Shown piece after piece: positions 22,682 through 32,679 of a stretch of 64,000 nucleotides of DNA. Position numbers and translations under genes: made by a program. Within the stretch, counting starts at the first letter, position 1; every line of letters begins with the position of its first letter. The notes below the pieces were generated by a model. It was given only the letters and a program-made list of their open reading frames with translations. It made no database searches and was not told the DNA's origin. The DNA is from Piromyces finnis (lineage: Eukaryota > Neocallimastigomycota > Neocallimastigomycetes > Neocallimastigales > Neocallimastigaceae): contig MCFH01000012.1 of NCBI GenBank assembly GCA_002104945.1, positions 248,001 to 312,000 on the forward strand, read 5' to 3'.

Positions 22682-23920
22682 ATGCCCCAACGACAACAAG
22701 TTGTACGGAGAGCGAGAAATTATCCTATTCAACAAATAGGAAGACAGGCGTTATGGAAAGTACCAATAGTAGCACGTAACGTATTACGAAGAGCAATGAG
22801 AAATAGAATGGTGCGTAATAAAGCAAGACAATTGGCTCAAAATTTAGGACGTAAAGCGAGAGATAGGATTGTACGAAGAAATCGTAGAATTGGCAATAGA
22901 CAATTCGAATCAGTTAAAGGAAATGCTGCTGGTACAACTCATACTACAACACGTATGATAGTACGTAGAACACCACGTGAACAACGATTTTTACGCAAAT
23001 TGTTTAAAACAAACCCTACTAAAAACCAATATGTAAACAGATTTGGTTTTTCTTGGATGAGTGCTGGAGCAGCCTCAAAAACTATTTGGTATAGTGTTTG
23101 TCATTTAAAGTTCAATAATTTATGTACTTATTTACAAGGTCGTAAAATCTTACTGACACAGAGTATAGAAGGGGTTTCTGCTACAATAGGCAGTGATAAA
23201 GCTGTGGGAAATTCCCCATCAGCTGGTATTTACGTTGGTAAATGTACATTCCATTACGAATTGTACAACCCAACCAATTATTTAATGACTGTATACATTT
23301 ACGATTTAATTTGTAAATGTGATACACCACATCAGATAGCATATTCTGATGCTGAAAATAATGATAATAGTGCTCCTGAAGCTTGTATGCAAAAGGATTC
23401 AAAATACATGACCGATGGAGGTTCTGCCCCAACATGGCATATTGCAGACCCTACACTCGAAATGGGTACATATTGGAATACTGTTGGTATGAAACCAACA
23501 GACTATCATTTATTTAATACAATTTGGAAAGTTTAAGGTATGAAAAAAATCATTTTACCACCTGGATCAGCACACCATCACGTGGTTATATACAATCCAA
23601 AAAAGAAGATAACCAATGCTAGTTTATTATACCCTAGAGAAACTAGACATACTAGTAATAAAATGGGTATTGGTGGCATTACACAAGCAACTTTATTTGG
23701 TTTTGAAGGTCAAATCGCAACTGAAGACAATCAACGTAGTGATGGTACAATTGTAGGTACATTACCTGGTAAATTATTGGTTAAATGTATTAAAAAAGTA
23801 AATATATGGGATCTTCCATTTAACCATCAATCAGTAACATCCGAGGACGATTTAGTAGCATCATGGACTAAACCAACTATATTCACTGATTTAGTAGAAG
23901 TCAATGCAATGTCTACATAA
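22682..23920 (+). pseudogene. cap: CRESS virus capsid gene with one in-frame stop
   Basis: The ATG at 22682 opens a 284-codon frame whose first ~75 residues are strongly arginine-rich (for example RRAMRNRMVRNKARQ), the DNA-binding N-terminus expected of a circovirus-like jelly-roll capsid. The frame stops at TAA 23534-23536, skips one codon, and continues in the same frame from ATG 23540 to TAA 23920 for another 126 codons (PPGSAHHHVVIYNP, IWDLPFN). One ~412-residue capsid interrupted by a single nonsense codon is simplest. A reinitiation or readthrough product cannot be excluded because the stop and next ATG are only three bases apart. Homology is by position, charge and partner gene; I recognise no diagnostic capsid motif. 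Confidence 0.75.
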
Positions 23921-23936
23921 GAAAACGTGACATACA

Positions 23937-24121
23937 ACTAAGTTAACGTGTTTGGTCTCGGTGAGCCGCAGGCTCTAGACCCTGGCCGTTGACTATCACA
24001 TGTTTATATCTCATGGCGATCACGTGATGAGTCACACCCTCCCACTTATCCATAGCCAAGTGGTTCTGAGAGAATTGTTTCCTACTCTGGACGGACGGCT
24101 TTGGGGGAGTAGGAGGAACAG
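23937..24121. other. GC-rich structured island between cap and rep 3' ends
   Basis: About half of the bases are G or C (92 of 180 in 23941-24120, counted by hand), against roughly a quarter or less around it. Inverted repeats include GGTCT..AGACC enclosing GAGCC-GCA-GGCTC (23953-23980), the palindrome ATCACGTGAT (24019-24028) and GTTTCCTACTC against GAGTAGGAGGAAC (24077-24119). No frame crosses it. It sits in the viral convergent intergenic region and could be a second replication or termination signal, or captured foreign DNA. I found no hammerhead core in it. Confidence 0.6.
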
Positions 24122-24230
24122 ATTTTTTTATTTTTATTTTTATTTATTTAAAAAATGTATACAACACAAAAGTTAAATGTACATAAAACAATTATATAAT
24201 TAAATAAAGTATGATTTATTTATTAAAAAA
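24122..24230. other. AT-rich 3' tail of rep copy 2
   Basis: A T-rich run (24124-24147) and AT-rich spacer just past the rep stop. It may serve as the rep polyadenylation region. Nothing else is seen. Confidence 0.35.
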
Positions 24231-25217
24231 TTAATTAACAATTACATTTGTATCATCTACATTGTCGTGTATTTCATAATTTTCTAATCTATTGAAATCG
24301 GTTCTGTAACCAACTGGAAGACCACCTATACTAACTCTTTCAGGAGGGAACATATCGATTACTTCAACCCTACGTTCCCATTGTGTTCTAGGTTCATCAT
24401 CTACATTTCTGTAGATTTTGCTAAACTTTTGAACACTTGTAATAATCACACATAAATAATCATTCAACATGGCTGAACCTTTGATGTTCATCCAATGTTT
24501 ATTATAGTCGATTAAATTAATAAACTCAGATGGCTTCATGTGACTATCTCTAAAATCGTCATAGATAGCCACACGAGCCATTTTAGTTACCCCAAGATAG
24601 AACCCACCGATAAACTTGATAAAATCAGTACCGCAGTTAAGAGACTCTTCCCACTCTTCTGCAATGTCAATAGCTTTGTTTGTTTTTCCTATGCCAGATG
24701 GCCCTTGAATCCAGTAGACTTTGACATTTTTTCTAAAATCCCTAGCCCTTACAACAGTATGATCCATCTTGATGTGCTTGTAGGTGTTGTAAAGGATAGC
24801 AGGGATTTCATCCGGAGAATCAAGATCCTTAAGCCTACCAACAGTAAAGTCACCCCCCTTGGTGACTGGCTCCCCTTCTTCTTCGATAACTAAGGCGGTA
24901 ACACCATCAGCCTGGTGTTTTTCGTCTTCAGCTTTACAGTACGCAATATTTTGTTGCGCACTGCCAAAGCACTTTTCAACATGGGCACCCTTGAGTTTTC
25001 TAATTGACAACCTCTTACAATTGGAATATTGCACGAACACGTGATAATGACGTTGGGCTTGACCCACGTGTTCAGTAACCAATAGATATTGGAGTCCTGT
25101 TAATCTTCTCAAGTATTGAAGTATATCTTCATAATACTCCAAGGCAGCTGGGTTGAGTGTTAAAATAAAATTACGACCTGTAGCCATACCTAAAATTTTT
25201 TTAAAAAAATTCAACAT
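24231..25217 (-). CDS. rep: CRESS virus replication protein Rep, copy 2 (full length)
   Basis: A 328-codon open frame. Motif I FILTLN lies at residues 17-22, motif II HYHVFVQY at 57-64, motif III Tyr at 93 (AYCKAE), Walker A GPSGIGKT at 172-179, Walker B VAIYDDF at 216-222, motif C IITS at 258-261 and QWERR near 280. All residues needed for nicking and ATP hydrolysis are present. The protein nicks the nonanucleotide and unwinds the genome. The ATG at 25217 (MLNF) is conserved with copy 1, but a start at the ATG of MATGRNF (25187) is equally plausible. The C-terminal ~38 residues are acidic and Asn-rich. It converges on cap across the GC-rich island. Confidence 0.95.
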   Translation of the reverse strand: MLNFFKKILGMATGRNFILTLNPAALEYYEDILQYLRRLTGLQYLLVTEHVGQAQRHYHVFVQYSNCKRLSIRKLKGAHVEKCFGSAQQNIAYCKAEDEKHQADGVTALVIEEEGEPVTKGGDFTVGRLKDLDSPDEIPAILYNTYKHIKMDHTVVRARDFRKNVKVYWIQGPSGIGKTNKAIDIAEEWEESLNCGTDFIKFIGGFYLGVTKMARVAIYDDFRDSHMKPSEFINLIDYNKHWMNIKGSAMLNDYLCVIITSVQKFSKIYRNVDDEPRTQWERRVEVIDMFPPERVSIGGLPVGYRTDFNRLENYEIHDNVDDTNVIVN

Positions 25218-25222
25218 AAGAT

Positions 25223-25253
25223 TAGCTCTCTGTATAGTATTACCAGAGAGCTA
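25223..25253 (+). promoter_or_regulatory. CRESS replication origin stem-loop, copy 2
   Basis: TAGCTCTCTG (25223-25232) and CAGAGAGCTA (25244-25253) pair over 10 bp around the loop TATAGTATTAC, identical to copy 1, with TAGTATTAC at 25235-25243. Stem differences from copy 1 occur on both arms and keep pairing. Confidence 0.93.
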
Positions 25254-25286
25254 ACGTTGAGTATTTATATAAATTAAAAATTAATA

Positions 25287-25361
25287 ACGACACTTAGATT
25301 TTTTTTCAAAAATTGAGAATTTCCATTTTTTGAAAATTCTCAAAATTTTTCTAAGTGTCGT
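25287..25361. repeat. 75-bp imperfect hairpin at the right edge of the viral insertion
   Basis: ACGACACTTAGA (25287-25298) and TCTAAGTGTCGT (25350-25361) form a perfect 12-bp stem; further pairing inside joins GAGAATTT with AAATTCTC. It begins where similarity to the copy 1 intergenic region ends. It may be a small foldback/MITE-like element or a junction product. Confidence 0.6.
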
Positions 25362-25425
25362 GGAAGTGTCCATGTCCAAATTATTATGACGTGCCAATGT
25401 CCATAATTTTTTGGGTTGTCCGGGA

Positions 25426-26230
25426 TGGAAAAATGTTAGAATTAAAAGAAATACTGATCTTCATCTATCTTTAATTTCACAAGGTAAATTTAATTCATAT
25501 AGTTTTGAAAATTACGATACAAACTACTATTACCCTAAATCATCAGGAAAGGGAGTTGATATTTATATTTTAGATTCTGATTTTAATTTTAATCAATCTG
25601 AGTATTTTAATAGCAATGAAAGAGAGACTAAATGTTTGGGTATTTTTCGTAATGGCACACTTGTTAAATCCGAAGATTGTTCCATGCCTAATGACCCACA
25701 TGGAGAATTAGTTGCTGATGCCGTTGGAGGTATTAAACATGGTGTTGCTGAAAGGGCTAATATTTATGGTATGGCTATTGAATTCGATGGTGAAGATGGA
25801 ACAACAATCAATAGATCAAATTTTATAAAAACTCTTGAGTATGTTAGAAAAAATATACCAATGAAAAAAAATAAATCTATATTAAGTATTTCTTTAGGCG
25901 AATATTTTTCTGTTGAAAGGGATGCAGAAACCATCAATTTTATTAAAGAAAATTTCGAAAACCTTAATGCAAAAGGTATTGTAGTTATTACTTCTTCAGG
26001 TAATAACGCAAATAATATAATTACTGAATATAAAAATGAAAAATATATAAGACTACCATGTGCCTTGGATAGTGTTATTTGTGTCGGTAGTATTGACAAT
26101 TACGGTTATTACAGTGATCCATACTTAACTCTTGGGGCGGCTATGGACATGAAATACATGAATCCAAATAATTATTCAAGAGCCCCTTTCTCGAATTATG
26201 GTGAAAAAGTCAATATTTTAGCACCAGGTC
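25426..26230 (+). pseudogene. Subtilisin-like serine protease fragment
   Basis: The frame shows the S8 catalytic Asp (VDIYILD, near residue 55 of the open frame), the His region (DPHGELVAD, near 97, less canonical than HGTHVAG) and the oxyanion Asn (VVITSSGNN, near 198). It breaks at NILAPG (about 26229), before the GTS-x-A/S catalytic serine; the rest to the stop at 26250 is unrelated. The 5' part, with signal peptide and propeptide, is also missing: protein-like sequence begins about 25426. It is a middle piece of a secreted protease gene trapped between the viral insertion and an LTR-2 copy, and is the only host-type gene fragment I see. It cannot be active as it stands. Confidence 0.75.
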
Positions 26231-26259
26231 TTCGGCGATACGACCCTTAGGACGGGCAG

Positions 26260-26852
26260 TGTCACAATAACATATATAAAAAATTAAAAATTTTTTTAAA
26301 ATTTGAAAATTTGAAAATTTGAAAAAATTTATTTTTTAAATTTTTATTAAAAAATTTCAAATTATAAAATTTCTAATATTTGAAATTATTAAATTTTTTT
26401 TAAAATTATTAAAATTTTATTATTAAAAATTTTATTTTAAATTTATTAACTATTTACAATAATTATATTAATTGTTAATTTATAAAAATTAAATATTTTA
26501 TAATTAGACAATAATTAATTAATTTTAAAAAATGTAATAATTAAAATTGTTCATGTATAAAAAGAACAAAAATTGACAAAAATTACGAAGCATGAGCGTT
26601 AGTAATTTTTTAACTTAAAGTTAATAAAATTTATAAACTCCTATAAAACCTAAAACTTTAAAAATTTTAATATTTTTAATAACTTAATATATGCTGATAT
26701 TAAGTTATTGCTAAAATAAAAATATTATTTAATTTTCTTTATATAAATATTATTATCTTTACGCCTTCAATAGGAAAGCGTATTATATTTGTTAATTAAT
26801 ATAACTAGTGTGCTTACCACACTTTTCTTTAATAAAAAATCGCTTTTTGACA
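26260..26852 (-). mobile_element. Solo LTR, family LTR-2, inverted copy
   Basis: 593 bp, starting TGTCACAATAAC and ending CGCTTTTTGACA in plus-strand reading, so complete at both ends. The flanks GGCAG and GATTC do not match, unlike the copy at 13318. One side has probably been replaced by recombination, in keeping with the protease break a few bases to the left. Confidence 0.8.
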
Positions 26853-28342
26853 GATTCATGTTACGGTTCGAATAATATATCATAATTTTAAATAATAGTA
26901 ATATTTTTTGTGAAGATATTAACTGGATTTAAAACAAATTCAGATAATATCTATAATTAATTAAACATAATAATTATAATTAAATAATTTCAATAATTAT
27001 TTTAAAACACCTTTAAAAGTCACCTTTTAAATTTTGATTAAGTGAAAAGGTTATGATTTCAAAAATTTAATATCAATACACTATAACCCTTAACCAAAAA
27101 TAAACAAACACGAAACAAGGCGTAACTCGCCAAAAACGATCGCTACGACTGTAAGTGCTACGGCTGTGAAACCAGGTTTATTAGAAAGCTTATGGGAAAA
27201 GCTATATTTTGGTACAATCGCGGTCCTTCTAACTGGTCATTTAAGAAAGATATGGTAATTTGAAGATTTTAATAAGTAAATTAAAATCAATATGATATCA
27301 AGTATGGATCACAGACATTTCTTATGACTTGACGAAAATTAAAAAGATATCAATAGAAATTTTAATTATATTAATTTAATTAATGATAGTGACTGTTACT
27401 AAAAATAGAACTAAACCATTTAGGTGTAACAGTTAACATTTATAAATTAAATAATTCTAATTATTATAAAATAGGTTAATGGATCAAGTGTTTAAATGAT
27501 TAATCATATGTTTATTTTATTTTATGTCATGACAAAACAAACAAACAAACAAACAATCTTATTATGTTATTAATATATTACATGTAATACTTTATTTTTA
27601 TCAATTTAATAATCTGAACAAAGAATATAAAATAGAATGAATTGAATTCGATTTTAATCCTTTGTAAAGTTTATAGTTATAATCTTAATTATATAGTTAT
27701 TAAATATATTATCATTTATATTATTATTACTAAATAAATAAAATTTTATAAAAAAGTTATTCTAAAAAATAAATATAAATTTTTCATTTGGAAGTTTAAA
27801 GGGTTATTTTATATTTAAATTTAATTTCTTAAAAAACATATTTACTATATAATTAATAACATTCTGACCTGGACGCATAACCAAATCCCAAAACTTAACA
27901 TTTTTTTTTTTTATTTTATTTTTATTCAATTTTTAGTAATTTTTTTAAAAACTTGCGTACTTTTTGAAACTATCCATCATTTGGAATTTAATGATTTTGG
28001 ATAGCTAAAATTTTAAATTAATTCCATTCATAATATATGGATCATTCATTGTAACATATATTAATTAAATCATTAATATATATTATGAATCATCTATTAA
28101 TATTAGAACAGATAAATTTTTAATTTATATTTAATAAATTTTTAATTTGCTTTACATTTAGTATTTTTAATTTCATATATTAACTAATAGACTTATAGCA
28201 TATAATAAATTTATATTATCCTATTAATTATGTCCTTTTTTAGACAAAAAGATTAATTTTTATGTAAAGGTATCTTCTGTTATTTGTGTAACAATTACCT
28301 TTCTTAGTAATTAAATTATAGTTAAAATTCATTTAATATTTT
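26853..28342. other. Gene-free stretch with a G+C-richer block
   Basis: No coding frame is supported. About 27110-27260 is clearly richer in G+C (CGATCGCTACGAC, GTGCTACGGCTGTG) and follows ACCCTTAACC-like sequence. A loosely similar block lies at about 41080-41290. It resembles the leader blocks upstream of retroelement gag genes here but no gag follows. Confidence 0.4.
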
Positions 28343-29117
28343 TGTAAAAGTATAAAATTTAAAACAGATTTCATACTTAAAACAAAACAATTTTTATTAA
28401 CACAAAAATAAAAAATAAAACATTAAATTTTTATTTTAAAAATCATTTTATTTAAAACTCTTAAAAAGATTATTAACTATATAATAGTTAATAATTAAAA
28501 AATTGAAAATAACAATTATATCGATTTAATAAACAAAAATTACATGTATTTATATTTTTTCATAATTATATTCTAATATATTATTCTATTTAAATAAACA
28601 TATATTTAATATAAAATAAACAACACTAATCTAATTAAATAATAAAATAACAGAACTAAACTAAACTAATTCATTATACTTTTAATTCAATTTAAGTAAA
28701 CTCAAAATTGAATAAAGCCCATGTATTTTCTATAAATTAATTTAATATTATCAATACTATTCTTAATATATTTCCTATTGAAATATAAATAAATCTATTT
28801 TTAAAACTAAGTTAAAATTATTAAACTATTCTAAATTTAAATAAAAAAGTATAATCTATTCTAAAATTAAATAAAAAGTATTTAAAAAAATATTTTAATT
28901 ATTTAAAATATTTGAAATATTTAAATTTAATTAAAATTCTTTTATTCCTTAAACTTAAATATTTATCTTAATTTAAATTTAACGGAATTATTATAAAATA
29001 ATTTATTACATAAAATTTATTCAAAAATTTTATAATCAGTTTTACTAAATATTAATTTATTATTTAATAATTAATAATTAATTATTAAATAATCTAAAGA
29101 TATATATTATCTTTACA
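28343..29117 (-). mobile_element. Solo LTR, family LTR-3, copy b
   Basis: 775 bp, inverted relative to copy a, with TG...CA ends and the 5-bp duplication ATTTT on both sides (28338-28342 and 29118-29122). It contains the family's internal markers: an inverted AAAACAGATT block near one end and the region with GCCCATGTATT. Confidence 0.85.
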
Positions 29118-29431
29118 ATTTTTAATTTAGGAATATTATATAATAAAGTTAATAAAATAAATCTTAATTATTAATAAAATATCATTGATTATTTTAATAA
29201 TAAAATTCAAGTAAACTTTTTCAAAGTATAAGTTATTATACTTAGGTATAGTAATAAAATATAATTACTTAATGTTGTTTAAAAATCGAGTTAAACAACA
29301 TTAAGGAATATAAATAGTTGATGGTTGAATTTCTATAATTCTGGCAAATTCAACTATTTAGGTTCATTTCTTAACATTCATTACAATATTTTTAACTTTG
29401 TTGTAGTCGGAAATAGTAGGTTGTTCAGATT
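29118..29431. other. Gene-free stretch with a 15-bp palindrome
   Basis: CTTAATGTTGTTTAA (29268-29282) and TTAAACAACATTAAG (29291-29305) form a perfect stem around eight bases. Nothing else is recognised. Confidence 0.5.
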
Positions 29432-30071
29432 TGTCAAGAATCTAAGTGGGTTTAAGTTTATAATTAAGTCTACTAGGTTAGGATAGGCTTAATTATATAG
29501 TAAAGTAAGTGTTAAGATAAGGAATAATAAATATAGTTTTTAAAGAATTATTTTATTCAGCTTTTTATTAATATATAAATAATAATTATTAATTTTTAAA
29601 TATTGAATTTACTATATAAAAAATGAGTATTAATAATCTCACAAAGAACTTCTTAAAATCGTTCTTTGTTCAACTTATTTATACTTTCATTTTTAATATA
29701 ATATTGATATTAATAAAGTATAATAATAATAATATTTTTAAGTTATACATGTATAGTAATATAAATATAAATATTAATAAAATATAATAATAATATAATA
29801 TAATTTTCTTTAAATATTGATATTAAAAAGTTGTTAAAAATAATATTAATAATTGTTTAAATGAATCTTATTTTACTAATTGGTTTGTTTAATATTAATT
29901 AATTGTTACACTATTTATCTCCGGATAATAAATAGCTTCCCAATTAATATTTATATTAAAAACTATTATTAGTAAAATATTATTAAATTAATATTTTAAT
30001 TAATTTAATTAATAATTTCAAAATTATGAAATTTCATGAAATGTCAAATTTCATGAATTGAGATTTTGACA
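29432..30071 (-). mobile_element. LTR-5 family copy, inverted
   Basis: 640 bp matching the reverse complement of 39634-40283, ends TGTCAAG...TTTTGACA. The flanks AGATT and AACCA do not match. It abuts repeat R1 exactly at 30072, so R1 may be the internal region of this element or a later neighbour. Confidence 0.75.
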
Positions 30072-30610
30072 AACCATATATTCTGGTCACCATTTATTGG
30101 CCAGATATATGTATAACCATATATTAATGGTTATTAATTAAATAGGAAGTTTATTTGCTTTACCCAATCAAGTGGTAAAGAAAATAAACTAATATAGTTA
30201 AATAGTATAGTTAAAACTAACGTTAAATACTTTAGCGTTAGTATTAAAGTAAATTAATAGCTAAAATAATAATTAATGTATTATAATTATACTAAATAAA
30301 TAAAAGATATAATTAAAAACAATTATTTAAGTAAATTTATTTCATAATAATATTTATATATACTTATATTTATTTTTGTGTTATAATATTTATTTTCTTT
30401 CTTTTATTATTTTTTATAAAACTTTATTTAGTTATTAACTCGTATAGAGAGGTAATAACTAACTTAATTAACTAATTATATAACTTATTAACTAATTTTA
30501 TAAAAACACCTTTTACAATACTAACGCTTTATAGTTAGTTCTTACGTTAGTTTTAGTTTTAATTAGGTTAGTTTCATTAAAAGTTCTTAAAAAACCTATT
30601 TTATTTTATT
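30072..30610 (+). repeat. Dispersed repeat R1, second copy
   Basis: The inverted match of 1-540. No coding frame. It contains repeated TTAGTT/AACTAA motifs. See 1-540. Confidence 0.75.
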
Positions 30611-30888
30611 GAAATTATTGTTTAATAATAATCATTTACAATATTTTATATAATATTCAAATATTATATTTAAAAGAAGTAAATTTATTATTAAAAATAA
30701 ATATTTTATAATAGTTAGTAATAAAAAGTTAATTATTTTTAAATTTTAAAATTCATCATAACAATATTTTATATAATAAATTCTTTAAATTATTGAAAGA
30801 ATTTATTTTAGAATTAGAAATGAAAAATACAGGTAAGTCTCCTAACCCTCGAGGTGTCCATAAATTGGACACCAAAACATCATTCGTA
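30611..30888. other. Gene-free AT-rich stretch
   Basis: Only a small palindrome GGTGTCC/GGACACC (about 30853-30873) stands out. Confidence 0.5.
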
Positions 30889-31486
30889 TGTCAAAAAGCG
30901 ATTTTTTATTAAAGAAAAGTGTGGTAAGCACACTAGTTATATTAATTAACAAATATAATACGCTTTCCTATTGAAGGCGTAAAGATAATAATATTTATAT
31001 AAAGAAAATTAAATAATATTTTTATTTTAGCAATAACTTAATATCAGCATATATTAAGTTATTAAAAATATTAAAATTTTTAAAGTTTTTGGGTTTTATA
31101 GAAGTTTATAAATTTTATTAACTTTAAGTTAAAAAATTACTAACGCTCATGCTTCGTAATTTTTGTCAATTTTTGTTCTTTTTATACATGAACAATTTTA
31201 ATTATTACATTTTTTAATTTTAATTAATTATTGTCTAATTATAAAATATTTAATTTTTATAAATTAATAATTAATATAATTATTGTAAATAGTTAATAAA
31301 TTTAAAATAAAATTTTTAATAATAAAATTTTAATAATTTTAAAAAAAATTTAATAATTTCAAATATTAGAAATTTTATAATTTGAAATTTTTTAATAAAA
31401 ATTTAAAAAATAAATTTTTTCAAATTTTCAAATTTAAAAAAAATTTTTAATTTTTTCCATGTGTCCAAATTTTTTAAATTTTTATA
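30889..31486 (+). mobile_element. LTR-2 family copy interrupted by element C
   Basis: Matches 13318-13934 from its TGTCAAAAAGCG start up to about 15 bp before its end, where the LTR of element C begins. Element C inserted into this LTR; the missing tail is not found beyond the truncated end of C. Confidence 0.85.
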
Positions 31487-32257
31487 TGTAAAATATTGTA
31501 TTAATAGAATAATGTATTTAATACGTATTTAAAATAATGTATAATGTATTAAATTAATGTACCGTAAATTTTCATAAAATTTATATCACAATACATTAAC
31601 ATAAATTTATGTAAAATATAATTTTATGATAAGATAAAGTTTTTGATGATAAAATAAAATTTTAAATTAAATAATTTTTAACCAATAAATATTTTAGATA
31701 ATAAAAAATTTTTTTTATAAACTAAGCCTCAAAATTAGAAATAAATATATTGAATATATGTTTGAAATATAATCAACCATATAGTAAATAAATCAAAACT
31801 TTATTTTAAGTTTAGAAAATTCTTTAGTAAATAAATTGAATTTAAATAGTTTAATACAAATAATTTCTTTTAATAAATGTATAAATGTAAACAATTTAAA
31901 ATTATAATATTAAAACATGTATATTAGAATTTATTCAATTTATTTAAAAAGTATAAATAAAGAAAATTTTTCAACTATTGAAACGATAGTTGGAAAATCG
32001 TATAGGTTAATTTTGTTTAGATAAATTAACATTAGTTTATAATTAGTTTAGTTGTTTTTTTATAATAAATATTGATTACCTAGTGAGGGCTCTGGTAAAA
32101 TATCCTTCACGGTAAAGTAATCAACGGTTGTTTTAGTTTAGTTATTTTAAAATAATTTAATAAATAAAATAAAAAAAAAAAAATTAAAAATAATTTAAAG
32201 TTTAGTTTAGTCTATTGAGTGTATACAAACCTGAACTGTAGTATAGTTTATTTTACA
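31487..32257 (+). repeat. 5' LTR of element C (LTR-1 variant)
   Basis: 771 bp, starts TGTAAAATATTG and ends TTTTACA. It is similar to the element B LTR up to about 31995 and then diverges strongly, yet keeps the self-primer AGTTGGAAAAT (31988-31998), the TATA box and the U5 hairpin. No 3' partner exists because C is truncated. Confidence 0.9.
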
Positions 32258-32268
32258 ATTTTCCAACT
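32258..32268 (+). promoter_or_regulatory. Self-primer binding site of element C
   Basis: ATTTTCCAACT directly follows the LTR and is the exact complement of 31988-31998, as in element B. Confidence 0.7.
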
Positions 32269-32679
32269 TATTAGAATAGAAAGTTCACCTTTGTATACGA
32301 ATAGTAATAGAAAATAATATAAAAAAAATTAATAATTAACTATAGTGAGAATTTAATAATAGAATTAAATTTGGGGATTGAATATTAAAAAAAAAAAAAA
32401 AAATTTTTTTGTTGTTAGAAATTAATTTTAGTTAATTTCGGGGTATTTTAAAACTATTTGGTATAGAATAATTTGTTGTTAAAATAGTTTAATAGTTAAT
32501 AATTAATAAATAGTAATAATATAAAAATACTAGTTTAGTTAATAATATATAATACATTATTTGGTTTTAGTTATTAATAAGAAAGTTTAAAATAAGTATA
32601 GAAAATAAAGTTGAGTAAATTAAATAATTGGGATATTAATTATTGGTTAATAATTTGTTGTTTATTAAGTAAAAGTAAA

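Larger units (their letters stand above)
21682..25286. mobile_element. Endogenous CRESS DNA virus insertion
   Basis: Ambisense circular-virus organisation: Rep on the minus strand, capsid on the plus strand, origin hairpin between their 5' ends and convergent 3' ends. Two origin hairpins sit 2670 bp apart (nonanucleotides 22565-22573 and 25235-25243), so one full genome lies between them. To the left is a second Rep lacking only its C-terminus; to the right the sequence stops about 35 bp past the second hairpin, before any second capsid gene. The left junction is inside gypsy I integrase. A head-to-tail insertion of more than one unit, made of two variants, explains the layout. The host is inferred to be this fungus-like genome. 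Confidence 0.88.

Noticed and set aside
22396-23435. The minus-strand open frame at 23181-23435 as a viral gene
   Set aside because: It is antisense to the capsid frame, has no recognisable features and no independent support.
23937-24121. Hammerhead or HDV-like ribozyme in the viral GC-rich island
   Set aside because: CGTGATGAG resembles part of a hammerhead core, but the CUGANGA and GAAA partners do not occur with suitable stems on either strand, and I could not build an HDV double pseudoknot.
24540-25044. Plus-strand open frames at 24540-24893 and 24859-25044 as viral accessory genes
   Set aside because: They lie wholly antisense to the conserved Rep motifs, and the matching frames are not preserved in Rep copy 1.
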